Notes under the pieces: model-generated
What the model saw: the letters and a program-made list of their open reading frames with translations, nothing else
Database searches by the model: none
Told to the model about the DNA's origin: nothing
From: Blepharisma japonicum
Taxonomy: Eukaryota > Ciliophora > Heterotrichea > Heterotrichida > Blepharismidae
Reading direction: 5' to 3'
DNA: 64,000 bases
NCBI GenBank assembly: GCA_949751835.1
Contig: CATKHK010000130.1
Location: 1-64,000, forward strand
Made by a program: the position numbers and the translations under genes
Shown: in pieces, positions 11,524-26,100 of the stretch
Position numbering within the stretch: the first letter of the stretch is position 1
How the letters are laid out: the number at the start of each line of letters is the position of its first letter

Positions 11524-13767
11524 TTATTTGGGTAATCCTGCTTTTAATTTTCTTGCTGCTACTTCGTCAATGCCATGCTTATCAATAAATTTTTGCACAA
11601 CTTCTTCTCTGTTATCACTAGGATAGATAGTAAGTGTATCGACTACCCCATTAGGAAGATTTACTGAAACAGCTATGTAATCATCATCTTCCGAGCTATA
11701 TGAATTTTGATAGCTTTCCCTACTTTCACTTGACTCTTTAGTCGTAATTTGTCTATCAGACCTTCCCTGTATGCTTCCTTTCCTCTTATGCATACTCCTG
11801 TTTTCTTGGTCTTCATTTTTAAATTTTTTCTCATCCATCTTGCCTTTTCTCAGCTTATTGATCAACTGCGAAACACCTTTGACCTGATCAAAATCGTTAT
11901 TGAACTTCTGTGTTTCAAATTTTGGAGTAAATGTGCATTCTTTCATATCTTCTTCTATTTCAGATTCTTCTTTTGACTTCACAAGTCTTTCTTTTTCCGT
12001 TCTTTCGAATTTTGCTAAGCTATACAAGGCTTCGAATCTATTTTTTTCAGAACTTAGGCGCTTATAATGAGTAGTTATAATGTCGTTGCTTTTTACTTTA
12101 CTATGCCTTATTGGTGTTTTTTTGTTGATGACAGGCTTGAAAGTACACAGCTTGAATTCTTCAGCATCTTTGGCTTTCTTCATTTCTAATCATTTTTCTT
12201 GGAGCCTTTGCTGTTCAGTTGCAAGGAAATCTGCATTATTCTTTTGACCTTGCAAGAAACTTCGATTGCTTAGAGACCTTCCTCCAAGCAGTGAGCTCGT
12301 TCTATTTAAGCTTGGCCTAAAACTGTATGTCTCAAGTCCTCCTTTGAATCTTGGATTCCTATTTGAATGATATACAACCCTTTCTCTATTCTCAGATAGA
12401 TGATGAAAATTTCTATGAAGCAAACTTCTATCTAACTTTAGTAACCCTTCTTCTGGCTCAGACAAAGGGAAATTCATAATCCCTTTTAAAGTATTCAAAA
12501 GATTGCCTTTTTTCACATAATTCTCTGTCGGCTGTAAAATTTTTCATATTTCAATCATATCGCTTCTTCCTTTATCTGAGTCTACTATAAAGCTCATGGA
12601 TTTTAATAAAGCAGCAAACTTAGTATAATTCATGCTATCTTCTATTTCTAAATCTCTTGTTTTGGCTGAAAATTCATTTTCAAATTTTCTTGCTAAGAAT
12701 CTCTCAGAGTTTTTCGTTATTAGCCTTCCTCTGAAAGAAGTTTCTGGGCTTTCGCTTGCTGCTCTTTTCCTCCTTAAAGCGTCATTGTATAGCCTATTTT
12801 CAATTGATTCACTTCTTTCTAATCTTGAAGATCTCTCATTAATGCTAGGTGTAAAAGACCTCTTATCTATTGTAATTGAATTTGCAGGAGATAGTAGCTG
12901 CTCTTGTGCTTTATCTGTGCGCTCTCTTCATAATTTTTCATGCACTGACATGGTTGATCTTCCTCTCTGCTGCTGGGCCATCAAATCTGATTTCTTGCAA
13001 ATTGTGGGCTTAGATTTAACGCCTCCAGTCCCAATTGCTTTGATATGTTCTTGTCTTAATGCTTCAATAGCAATTTGGCGATTTTTTTCAAGTCTTTCCA
13101 TATCGCTCGCAAACTCATGTATAGATCTCTTTTCTTTGCTTACTTTGATTTTAGGCTGAAAAGTGCAGTCTTCCATTATTCTCTTTGCTTGTGCACTAAC
13201 AAGGTCCTTTAGTTTGGCCTCTGATTTGGCTTGATATCTAAACAGCCTTTCAACATCATTTGGTCTGCCCTTTGGCTTTGGATCAGGATTGAGTTCATCT
13301 TCAAAAAGGAGATCTGAAAAATTTGTATACGATTTTGTATGCAAATTTTTATTTTCAATTTTAAAAGGTGCTTGAGACGGTTTTGATTTATTGATTGGGC
13401 TAATTTTGGGTGAAGGCACTGTTTTAGCGAAGTCTTGAGTTGAAATTGTCATAGGTTTTTTGTTGACTGTGAGATATTTCATTTCTTCTTTTTTTTCGAT
13501 TTTTTTGGGTTGGGGAGGAGTATCTTCTGAATCAAAGTCGCTGGATCCAGCTGAAATTTCTGAGCTTGAAGGCTGCTTATCTGCTTTTAATACTGTTATT
13601 TTTGGTGGTTCATCAGGATCTGAGTCTTCCATTTCTTCAGAACTTTGTGAATCCAACAAGCGAGGAGCTTGAGAAACTTGAACTGATGGTTGTACGGTGC
13701 CAACTTGAGTGCCTTCATCCACATCCATGTCAAAATCACTGTCACTGCTGAAATCGCTGCTAGACAT
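11524..13767 (-). CDS. C-T-F-x-P repeat protein, function unknown
   Basis: 747 residues, continuous on the minus strand through four TGA-Trp codons. The first ~200 residues are acidic, Ser-rich and disordered. Then comes a spaced series of short motifs: CTFQPKI (residue 201), RSFTPSI (~303), YSFRPSL (~481), CTFKPVI (541) and CTFTPKF (611). Each is followed by a basic, often helical stretch. The last ~55 residues form a small conserved-looking domain (NLPNGVVDTLTIYPSDN...) resembling a ubiquitin-like/PB1-like fold. The same C-T-F-x-P motif recurs in the gene at 50700-51677. I know such motifs from protist proteins of unknown role and infer a cytoskeletal or ciliary scaffold, without proof. It is divergently arranged with the dynein gene. 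Confidence 0.75.
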
Positions 13768-14125
13768 TTAAATTTCTTTTATTATACTTATCCTACTTTA
13801 TTTCATTTAAATTTAATTTTTAAAGTAATTAACCTATTCAAAACAATAATTTTAGCATTTTGTATTCTTTTATATGCTTAAACAACTACATTTTCTCATA
13901 TTTCTGAATATTATCAAAACCAAGTTGTTATTGATTTTTATTAATTTTCTTTCTGATCTGAACTAATCTAATAAAATGATATACTTGCTGATAATTAAGC
14001 AATAATGCTGATGCTATTTAAAGCATTTAGCATTATTTTGAAAAATAATACAATCATAAGTTCATAAGAAATTAATTAAAAGTAACTGCTTAAGCTCTCG
14101 AAAAGCTAGGCTTCTTATAATAATT
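13768..14125. promoter_or_regulatory. Shared upstream region of two divergent genes
   Basis: 358 AT-rich bases separate the starts of the minus-strand C-T-F-x-P gene and the plus-strand dynein gene, so both promoters should lie here. No specific motif can be named. Confidence 0.4.
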
Positions 14126-17100
14126 ATGGAAGAGGTTGATGTACAACTGACAGTTGAAAAGTTGTTCGCGATGTGTGTAGACCGAAATCTAAGAGGTGAA
14201 CAAAACATTCTTTCATCAGTTCTAAGCCAGGCTACCTATGCACAGTGCTGGGAAGCTTTCGTGAAGTGGCTTCTTGGGCAATTTGATTTAGGCCGCGCAG
14301 TTAATTGCCACCCATTCGCAACAATGGGCTACAACGCTACTTTAGAAAACTCCAAAACAGTCTGCATAGAAATCCAAGAAACTTTCTTGCAGCAACGTGG
14401 CCTCACGTTTAAACTTGACGAAAAAGAATGCCCCTACCCTTTTAACCCAGGCCCAAGTATAAAAATCAACTACGTTGGAATAGCAAAAACTGGGAATCTA
14501 GAAAAATCCATTGTAAGCACAGCCCTCAACAATGTTTTTGAGTTAATCGGCGACTTATTAAGTCAAAAATCCAGAATTGAATTAGACTTGGGTGTATTAG
14601 GCAGACTTTCCTGTACTGACAGATCAGTGAAATTTCACCCGGTCAGCAAGACAAAGACAGCTTATTTGTTTGGAAAATCCACTGTCAAAAATTTGATGGA
14701 GCTTTCGAGGGCCCCACATGAGAAGCTTCCGCCTCTTGAGGCACAGAATAGCCAATTGAGCCCAATTGAAAGACAGATTTCATATGGAAAAACTAAAATT
14801 GGGCAGACTTCACATCCTACGTTAAGGGATACAAGAAATATTTCTATTGATATGCTAGGAGCAGGCCTAAACCCAAATGCAAGAATAATTAACTACTCCT
14901 CGCTAGCATCAGACCCAGAAAAAATGATGACAACAGTCTTTAAGAAGCCACCACTAGCCAACACTCGTTTTCCACCCGTTCTTGATGTTTTCAGTCGTAC
15001 CGTGGCAGCACCAGTTAGTTTCAATAAGCAATACCTCCCTCCTTCAGTGCGAATTGCATCAAACTATAACCCAGAAGCCAAAAGGCTGATAATTGACCCA
15101 GAGTCAAGAAGCATCCAATTCATTCCTTTTGAGTCCCACATCACCCTTGCAGCCAACACAAACCCAATGATCCCTCAGATCCCCACATCTGAAGGCGACC
15201 CCATCATTGCAAGCGGAGTTGATACAGAAACGTTAAAAAAGGACTATAATTGGAAGAGATATAACCATTACATAGAAAACGAAATCAGCACTGAAGTGAT
15301 TGCTCAAATAAGGCAATACTGGATTCACAACATCCTTGATTTGGTGCCTGCTGAGTGGAATTTGATTGCAAAAGAAAAAGTTGAGTACATTTTAGATGAA
15401 ATGCTGAATGAAATTAATAGAGATTATTATAGAGCCTGCAGGAAAAGCATCCTTGATTATGTATTAAAAGACTCTGATCAAAAAAAAAGGCTGGGGATTG
15501 AAACAAATCCAGACCCACCAGTTGACTATGGCGCACAGCCGTTTAAAGGGATTGAACCAACTGAGGAATGGCAGACTAATGTAATGATGGCAAGAATGCT
15601 TATGTCTGATAACCTTTGTATATGTACACCAGCAACACTTGGACTTAAGCAACTTTGGGGAGTGTATGAGAGCATGATGTTTATTGATTTGCCTGAAAAG
15701 TATGAGTCACTCTCAACTGAAGAGTTCATTGAAAGGCAAGAAAGCAGAATGAATCAAGTCCAAAATATGCTTAATACAGAATGGACATTAAGTGCTGTAA
15801 GCATTATTAGTGAAGAAATCAAAAATATGGATAGAGAGCAAGCTGCTACCTTTTTTGAAGCTACTAGCGCACTGATGTCTAACCAGCTTCGACAATTAGT
15901 CACTGATTCTATCAATACCTATTTAAAGTTCTTTAAAAAATTTGATGTAAGCAACCCGCCAAGACCCAATGATATGGTTGTGAGCATCCCAAGTGAATGG
16001 CCAGATGCATTTTTGAAAATCAGACTTACCTCCCAAGATGGAAAAATTGTGTTTTCAGAGAACCCAGATTCTATCAGTATTGAATTAATTTCAATAGTCA
16101 AAAAAATTGCTGAAAAATCAGAAAAAGTCCCAAGACCTGACCACGGAATTGCTCCAAATGAAAAAAATCCCCACCTATGGTTTGTTAGTTCTGAAGATGA
16201 GCTAGTCATAAATTCTTCCAAACAAATAAAGCACATAATAAGAAAAAACTTAGATATTGCTTTGGAGTCTTTGAAACTATATGAAAAATATACAAATTTG
16301 CTGACAGATAGAAGGTATATTGAGCAGTTTATTCACGAAGAGCACTCAAGAAACGAGTACAGGGAATTAATTGAGAGGTATGAAACAATTGAAAGAGAAA
16401 TCAGAAGAGAATGCCCTGTCAGGATAAGACTAAATATGATTGAGGTTGAGTGTGGAGACATAAATAAGCAGCTATGCAAAGACTGCGATGATATTGTTTT
16501 CACTTTGAATAAAGCCATCCTTACCAAGAATGCTGATAGAGCCACTTCAATTTATAAGGAATTCCAAACAATAAGCGAATTTTACAGTACTAAAGCAGAC
16601 ACTGAAGAAAAACTTGTAGAGCATGAGAGCTATAAAGACAAATGCAGAGAACAAATTATCCCTAATTTATTCCAAGAATATAATGATACTAAAGAATGAT
16701 TCAAAATGCTATATGATTCTCCGTTTAATGTTGGAGAAGAAGATCTTGCACCTCTAGGCCAATGCAATTTTTGGGTAAAAACCATCATGGGCAGAATGCA
16801 AGAAATCGAACTTTCTTTACAAAACTCTAAAGACGCATTAAATAATCAGCTGCGAGAAATCCGCAAGAACTTCGGTGAAGAGCTTAATTCAATTGAGCTT
16901 GAAATCAGCAGACTTAAAGATATCAGCGATAGGTCAGAAAGCAAAGAGCACGTTAAAACCATTGCAAACCTAAAACAAAGGCTAGAAGAAGCTGAAGAAA
17001 AAATGAAAGAAATCAACCTCAAAGAGGAGCTGCTTGGATGGACACCTATGGAGTTCACGAAGCTTGAAGAAGTCCAAAGAAACATCAAGCCTCATGACGA

Positions 17101-20100
17101 GCTATGGAGGCTAGTCAGCATGACCAAAGAAAGAACTGATGCATGGACTCAAACTCTTGTAAAAGAACTCGACCCTGATGAAATTGAAAGAGAAGCCAGA
17201 CAAATGCAAGGAGCTGGCAAAAAGCTCTTATTCTCTCTCAAAGAAAAAGCTCCAAAGCTTGTCGACGTTGCTTCGCTCACATTGCAAGACATCGACAACC
17301 TTATGAAGAAAATCCCTGTAATGAAAATAGTTTCCACAAAAGGCTTAGAAGAAAGGCATTTTGACAGAATTTCCAAAATAATAAACCAAGAGTTCAGGAT
17401 TACTGACCACACTACATTTAAGCAGTTCCAAAACATGGACTTTGAAGAGCATTTCGAAGAAGTAGAAGAAATTGCGATGGCTGCAGCCAGAGAATTCAGC
17501 AACTATAAAATGCTAGAAAAAATGGAAAGAGATTGGGACCCTATCAAATTCGAACTGAAAGAGTGGGGAGAAACTAGAACTTATATACACTTAGGCTCAG
17601 GGATTGAAATTGTACAAACTTTGCTGGAAGAGCAGATATTGACCACCCAAACAATGAAAGGGTCGCCATTTGCAGCAGTTTATCTTGATAGGATCAATGC
17701 ATGGGATGAGTGGCTTTCGCTCACAAATAAAGTTATAGCTGTTTGGATTAAGGTCCAAAGCTTGTGGATTGTACTGGAGCCAGTGTTTGCAAGTGCCGAT
17801 ATTCAAAAGCAGCTGTTTAAAGAAGCAGCTCTATTTAAAGAAGTTGATTCCCAATGGCATCGTCTTATGGACCAAACTCACCGTGACATGACAGTAACTG
17901 TTGTGACCCGAATTGACAACATTTTCGACACTTTAAACTACTGCCATGAAAGACTAGAAATAGTCCAAAGAGAACTCAACAGTTATCTAGAGAAAAAGCG
18001 TTTGTTCTTCCCAAGGTTTTTCTTCTTAACTAATGAAGAACTAATTTCAATTCTCAAAGAAACAAGAGATGCTACCAAGGTCCAGCCCCATTTAAAGAAA
18101 TGTTTTGAAGGCATTAAGAGCCTGAGATTTGATGACGAACAGAAAATCACTGCCATGATTTCTCAAGAAGGAGAAGTCGTAGAATTCATCAGAGTCATTG
18201 ACCCTGCTATGGCTGAAGGTGCTGTCGAAAAATGGCTGATTGAAGTAGAAGATTGTATGATTAAAAGCACAAGAGATATTATTTACAAAGCTTTGAATGA
18301 CTATCCAAAAAGAGATAGAAAAGATTGGGTTTCTCTACACAAAGGCCAAGCGGTGCTATGTGCTAGTATGACATTTTGGACAAGAGGAGCTGAAGACAAG
18401 CTAAGCTCTTCAGGAAAATTGGGACTTCAGGAGTATGTTTCTGAGTGCAATAAGCTGTTTTTAGATATCGTGAATTTAGTTAGAGGAGATATTCCAGACC
18501 TGGTGAGATGCACACTAAAAGCTATGATCGTGCTTGATGTCCATTGCAGAGATGCTATTACTGAACTTGCTCAAAACGGAGTTGAAGACAGAAGCGACTT
18601 TGCGTGGCTTTCACAGCTGCGCTATTATTGGGAAAACGAAAATACGTTGGTTAGAGTAATCAATGCTGAGCTAAGCTACAACTATGAATACCTTGGGAAC
18701 TCTGAAAGATTGGTCATCACGCCTTTGACTGATAGATGTTATAGAACGCTTTGTGGAGCTGTCCATCTTACTTATGGTGGAGCACCTGAAGGGCCAGCAG
18801 GAACTGGAAAAACAGAAACTGTCAAAGATCTTGCAAAAGCTATGGCTCGTATGTGTGTCGTCTTCAATTGCTCTGATGGTCTAGATTTTGAAGCTATGGG
18901 CAAGTTTTTCAAAGGACTTGCTGCTACAGGAGGGTGGAGTTGTTTTGATGAGTTTAACAGAATTGATCCTGAAGTCCTTTCAGTCGTCGCTCAACAGCTA
19001 CTGACTATTCAAAACGCGCTGAGAGAAGGAAAGCCTGAATTTAAATTTGAAGGCACTGAACTCATTTTGAAGAAAACCTGCAACTGCTTTATTACTATGA
19101 ACCCTGGGTATGCTGGCAGAAGCGAGCTTCCTGATAACTTGAAAGCTTTGTTTAGAACTGTGGCTATGATGGTTCCCGACTATTCTCTAATTGCTGAAAA
19201 CGTCCTTTATTCTTATGGATTCCAAGACGCCAGAGCATTGGCTCAAAAAATTGTGGCGACCTATAAATTGTGTTCAGAGCAGCTTTCCAGTCAAAAGCAT
19301 TATGATTATGGTATGAGAGCTGTCAAGTCTGTACTGCTAGCAGCAGGAGCTCTCAAGAGAAAATACCCAACTGAAAATGAAAGCGTGCTTATGCTTAGAT
19401 CAATCAATGATGTCAACTTGGCTAAATTCTTGTCTCACGACTTGCCACTCTTTGAAGGTATCATTTCAGATCTATTCCCAGGTATTAAACTTCCTGAGCC
19501 TGATTATGCGCTGCTATTAGAATCTTTACAAAATCAATGCCAACTTATGAACTTGCAGTGGAACGAGTATTTCGTCATGAAAGTCATCCAAATCTTTGAA
19601 ATGGTTAATGTCAGGCATGGTCTCATGGTTGTCGGGCTACCATTTGCAGGGAAATCTTCAGCTCTCAAAGTCTTGGCTGCTGCTCTAACTGAACTTGCTC
19701 ACAAAGGACAAATGAATGAAAATGAAGTGCTAATATTCAGCCTCAACCCTAAATCTATCACCATGAAGCAGTTATACGGTTCTTTTGATGAGGTCAGCAA
19801 AGATTGGCAGGATGGCGTCTTAGCAGCTGGCTTTAAAGATTTTGCAAGAAATGAGTCAAACCAAAGAAAATGGATGCACTTTGACGGCCCTGTCGATGCT
19901 ATTTGGATTGAAAATATGAATACAGTCCTCGATGACAACAAGAAGCTTTGCTTAACAAGTGGAGAAATCATTGCAATGTCAAACAACATGAATTTAATTT
20001 TCGAGCCAATGGATCTAGCAGTGGCATCCCCAGCTACAGTTAGTCGTTGCGGTATGATTTATCTTGAGCCTCACAGGCTTGGATGGGAGCCTCTTTTCCA

Positions 20101-23100
20101 AAGCTGAAGAAACTCTTCTCTTCCTCATACATTTTTAGATAACGAAGATTTAGAAGTTTCTTTACTTGTTGACTGGTTAATTGAGCCAACCCTCAAGCAA
20201 ATTGAAACGAAAATGAAGCTGACAGCCCCAATGATGAGGCAAAATCTTGTTATGTCATGTCTGCAAATTTTTTCAGATTTCTTGAAAATGTTTAACGACC
20301 AAGACGCATTTGACGCAATTGAGGAAAAAGATAGGATTAAAATCATTGACTGCTTCTTTGTGTTCGCAATAACTTGGTCACTTGGAGCTGCCGTCGTGTC
20401 GGCTGATAGGAGAAATTTCACTATTTGGCTGAGGAGGATTCTCAATGGAGATGTAGCAGAAATAAAGAATAAAGGCAAAAAGATACAGCCAACTATCCCT
20501 GAAAATGGATCTTATTATGATTTCATTTTCCTTGCTGACCAAATGCAGTGGAGACATTGGACTGAAGCAGGAATTACTGATATAAATGCAGATATTCCAA
20601 AGAATTTATTGCCTAATGAAGTTGTTGTTTCAACTGTAGATACTGTCAGGTACACTTATTTATTAGAGAGACTGGTAAAAGCAGGAATTCCATTTTTATT
20701 CTGTGGAAATACAGGCACAGGCAAAACAATTTACGTGAAAGATGTGATCCTTAATAAATTAGACCAAACTAAGTACATAAACTCTGAAATCGGGTTCAGT
20801 GCTCAAACCACTGCAAATCAAGTCCAAGACACAATTGATGGCAAAGTTGACGTTAAACGTGGAAAAAGAGGCTTATATGGGCCTCCTCCAGAAAAGATTT
20901 GCGTTATTTTTGTTGATGATTTGAATATGCCAGAAAAAGAAGAGTATGGAGCTCAGCCACCTATTGAAATTTTAAGACAACTTCTAGATCAAGGAGGATG
21001 GTATGAAAGAAAAGACAACACTTTTAAAACTATCATTGATTGGAGATTTGTTACTGCTATGGGCCCTCCTGGAGGTGGCAGAACATTTATTACTCCCAGG
21101 TTCCAAAACCATCTTTGTATGATTTCTTTGGCTGATTTCGAGGATGATACACTTTTAAGAATTTTCAGCAGCATTTTGCATTGGTTTTTCGCGAATAATA
21201 AATTTGGAGAAAACATCACAAAAGTAGAAAATAAAATCGTCCAAGCAAGCAGAGATATTTATAAAACAGCTATGGAAAAACTCTTGCCAACCCCATTGAA
21301 GAGCCATTATACCTTCAACTTAAGAGATTTCTCTAAAGTCATTTTGGGTATTTGCATGTCGGACTCAGTAACTATATCAGAAACTGACCAAGTTGTTAGA
21401 CTATGAGTCCATGAAATATTAAGAGTATTCGGAGATCGTCTAGTTGACGATGATGACAGGATTTGGCTTTTGCACCATGTAAGAGAATCAACCAAAAGAA
21501 TTTTTGGATTCAATTTTGACACGATTTTTAACCGTCTTGATATCGACAAAAATGGAAAAGTTGAAACTTTGGATGAAATTAGAGGGCTAATGTTTGGGTA
21601 TCTATTAACTCCACCTGGAGCTCCAAAACGATATTCTGAAATGACTGACCTTCCAGCACTTACTAAAAACTGCGAAGTTGCATTGGAATTTTATAACTCA
21701 ACTTCTACTAAGCCTATGGACCTTGTACTGTTTGCCTTTGCAATTGAGCACTTGTGTAGAATTTCAAGAGTGCTTAATCAACCTGGAGGCCACGCTCTTT
21801 TAATCGGTGTTGGTGGATCTGGCCGACAAAGTGTGACGAGACTGGCTGCAAGCTTAGCGGAATATGAAATTGTCCAAATTGAGCTGACTAAAAATTATGG
21901 GAAAAATGAATGGAGAGAAGACTTGAAGAGCTTCTTAAGAAAAGCAGGTGGCACTGGATCTCAATGCGTATTCCTTTTTACTGATTCTCATATTAAAGAT
22001 AAAAGTTTCTTAGAAGACATCAACACTTTACTGAACACAGGAGAAGTGCCTAATCTTTACCCTCACGAAGAAAAAATTGAAGTCGTAGAAATGGTCAGAC
22101 CATATGCAAGAGCTGAAGGCAAAGCCCCAGACGGCACTATTGCACAGCTGTATACTTACTTTGTTGAAAGATGCAAAAAGATGCTTCACATTGTTCTGTG
22201 TTTCTCTCCAATCGGTGAGGCGTTTAGGACAAGGCTAAGAATGTTCCCTTCACTCGTGAACTGTTGCACAATTGACTGGTTTTCAGAATGGCCTCAAGAT
22301 GCTTTAGTTTCTGTTGCCCAAAAGTTCTTAGGCGCAATAGAAATGGAAAACCAAATCCGAGAGCAGTGTGTAGAGATGTGCCAAATGTTCCACAGAAGTA
22401 CAACTGAATGGTCCCACAAAATGCTTATGCAGCTTAGAAGACACTACTACGTTACCCCTACTTCATACTTAGAAATGATTACAACTTTCAAAACTCTCCT
22501 AAACGAGCGCAGAAAAGTGGTTTTAGCAGAAAAACAAAAATTCGAAATTGGGTTCGAGAAATTAATTACTACTGAAGGGTCTGTAGAAGGCATGAAAAAA
22601 GAATTAATTGAATTACAGCCTAAGCTAGAAGACGCCAAAAAGGCAACTGAAGAAAAAATGGTCATTGTGGAGGCGAAAAAGAGAGATGCAGAAGAAATGG
22701 AAGAATCTGTAAGAAAAGAAGAACTAATCGCAAGAGCAGCCGCTGAAAAAGCAGAAGGCATCAAGCGTGAGTGCGACATAGCATTAGCTGAATGCATGCC
22801 CATTCTCCAAGCTGCATTAGATGCTTTGCAAGTCCTGAATAAAGATGATATCAGCAAAATGAAAAAAGGAGCAAATCCACCTCAACTTGTGAAAGATGTC
22901 ATGGAAGCTGTTTGTATTTTACTCAAAGTTGATCCACCCAGAAAGCAGGATCCAAATACAATGAAAATGATTCCACAATGGTGGGACGCTTCAATGAAAG
23001 TTTTGAGTAGAGCAGAATTCTTGGAAGATTTGAGGAATTATGATAAGACTTGGATGACTGAAAAAATGATTAAAGAATTGCAGAAGTTTGTGCAGAATGC

Positions 23101-26100
23101 AGAGTTTAATGCAGAAAATATGAGGAACAAAATTTCTAGTGCAGCTGCAGGTCTTTGCTCTTGGGTTTTGGCTATGGAGAAATTTTATCATGTTAATCTA
23201 GAAGTCGAGCCTTTGCAGAAAGCACAAGCTGTTGCGGAAGAAGAGTATAACAAGTATATGAGAGCTTTAGAAGTTAAAGAAGCAGCCTTAAAAGAAGTTC
23301 AAGATAAAGTCGCTGCCTTGCAAAATGATTTGGATATAACAACAGCTAATAAAGAAAGATTAGAGAAAGAAGTCGATGACTGTAAAAGAAGGCTTACAAG
23401 AGCCCAACAGCTGATTGAAAGCTTAGGTGGAGAAAAAGTGGCTTGGAAAGAATTTGCGAAAAGACTTGGAGAAGAATATATTATGCTTACTGGAGATGTC
23501 CTTGTCTCTTCTGGAATGATTGCTTACTTAGGTCCTTTCACTGCAAGCTATAGAGCTCAGATTGCAGAGCTATGGAACCAAGACTGCAAAAACCGAGGAA
23601 TTCCAAGCAGCGCTGTATATTCTCTACAAAGTTGTTTGGGAGACCCAGTGAAAATCAGATCATGGAATATTGACAGTCTACCTAGAGATTCGTTTTCTAT
23701 TGAAAATGGCATTATTGTTTCAAAAGCTCGTAGGTGGCCATTAATGATTGATCCAGAATCGCAAGCCAACAAGTGGATTAAAAAAATGGAAGGCAAAGAA
23801 GGCACTTTGCTAGTCCTTAAGCTCACCGATGACAATTTCTTAAGACTTCTAGAAAATAAAATCACTTTTGGACACCCAGTTCTCTTAGAAAACGTTGGTG
23901 AAGAGCTTGATCCAAGTCTTGAGCCACTTTTGCTTAAACAAGTTGTAAAAAATATCCTAAGGCTAGGAGAAAGCAACGTAGAATACAATAAAGATTTCAG
24001 ATTCTACGTCACAACAAGGCTAAGAAACCCTCACTACCTGCCTGAGCTGTCTACCAAAGTAACTTTGATTAATTTTATGATCACTCCTGAAGGTCTTGCT
24101 GACCAGCTTTTGGTGACAGTTGTTGCAGAAGAGCAGCCAGAGTTAGCAAGGACAAAAGAGCATATAATTATTCAAACAGCTGAAAACCAAAAGAGACTAA
24201 AACAGATTCAAGATAAAATTCTCCACATCATGAGCACCACATCAGGAAATATTCTAGACGATGATGAAGCAATCAGCGTTCTTTCGCAATCCAAAGTTGT
24301 ATCAAACCAAATCGAAACTGAACAAGAAAGCGCCAAGGTGACCGAAGAAAGAATTGATCAAGCTAGATTGGGCTATAAGCCTTTCTCTGATTGTATGGCT
24401 TTATTATTCTTTTGTATAACAGAGCTTGGAAATATTGACCCTATGTACCAATACTCACTAGATTTCTTCAACAATCTCTTTTTGCGCGCCATTAATGAAA
24501 GTGAAGCCAATGAAGTCTTAGAAGAAAGACTGAAAAATCTCCAGAAAACATTTACTAAAATTCTCTACTCGAATATCTGCAGATCTTTATTCGAAAAAGA
24601 CCGTCTATTGTTCGCATTTAATTTGACATTGAAATTTATGGAGTATAATAAAGAGCTTGATGTAGCAGAATTAAGGTTTTTAATGACAGGAGGTATCGGG
24701 CTAGATGAGAAACTACCTGAAAAGCCTGATGCAGATTGGCTGCTAGATAAATCGTGGGCAGAGTTTTGCAGACTTAGTGATCTGCCCAGATTCCAAGGGT
24801 TTTTCTACGACATAAGAGACAATATTACAGCCTGGAAAGCAATTTTTGATAATCCAAAGCCTTTTGAGTGCCACTTCCCAGGAAAATGGCATTCATTTTT
24901 AAATGAACTTGAAAAGTTGCTAGTTCTAAGATGTTTAAGACCGGATTCTATAGTAGCTGCCACCATTGAGTTTGTAGCCAAAAAACTTGGGAGAGAGTTC
25001 ACTGTTTCTTCTACGCTCAAGCTTAAAGACATATATAAAGATTCTAGCAGAACAGCTCCACTTATTTTCATTTTAAGTCCTGGTTCAGATCCATTGCGAG
25101 CGCTGCAAAACTTTGCTGACAATAAACGCAAAAAACTAGAAACAAGATCTCTAGGACAAGGACAAGGAAAGGCTGCAGAAGAAATTATTAATAGATCTCT
25201 GGAAACTGGCGATTGGGTGCTGCTGATGAACTGTCACTTAGCTGTTAGTTGGATGCCGAGACTTGAGCAAATTGTCCAAAGTATCACTCCTGATCAAAAA
25301 GGCACCGGAAGAGATTTCAGACTTTGGTTGACTTCATATCCATCTCCAAAGTTCCCAGTAACCTTATTACAAAACGGTCTTAAAATGACGAATGAGCCTC
25401 CCAAAGGTCTAAAATCAAACCTCATAGGATCTTACAATAAAGACTTTATATCAGATCCTCATTTCTTTAACAGTTGCAAAAAAGAAAAAGAATGGAAAAA
25501 ATTATTATTTGGCTTATGCTTCTTCAATGCTGTTATACAAGAAAGAAGACTTTATGGCCCATTAGGCTGGAACATTCCTTACGAGTTTTCAGAATCTGAT
25601 TTAAGAATTAGTGTCCAACAGCTTCAAATGTTCTTAAACCAATACGACAAAGTACCTTTCGAAGCTCTCAAATATCTAACTGGTGAATGTAACTTTGGAG
25701 GAAGAGTGACAGATGACAAAGACAGAAGACTCATAAAAACACTCCTTGATGATTTTTACACTGAAAAAATATTTGACGATAATTACAAGTTTTCAGGAAT
25801 TTCTGAATATTATGCACCTCCAACAGGCGAATTCCAGGACTATTTAGATTTTATTGAAAAACTTCCTGACATAGCTCCCCCAGGAATATTTGGCTTCCAT
25901 TCCAATGCAGATATTACTAAAAATCAAAATGAAGCTACTTCAATGTTCAATTCTATGTTATTAACGCAATCAAGTGGAGGTGGAGGAGGCGGAGGCGGAA
26001 GCTCAGTTGAAGAAACTGTTATAAAACTTGCTGAAGGCATATTGGCTGACCCTCCTGAAGTTCTTGACGAGGAAAACGCACAGAAGAAGTATCCACCAAC

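Noticed and set aside
12632-13159. Plus-strand 175-codon open frame inside the C-T-F-x-P gene
   Set aside because: The minus strand has the motif-bearing protein spanning this whole stretch; the plus frame has low-complexity Ser/Leu composition.
16697-21406. Dynein split into four separate genes by TGA codons
   Set aside because: The frame is the same on both sides, no start signals follow, and the joined protein is a full-length dynein with Trp at conserved sites.
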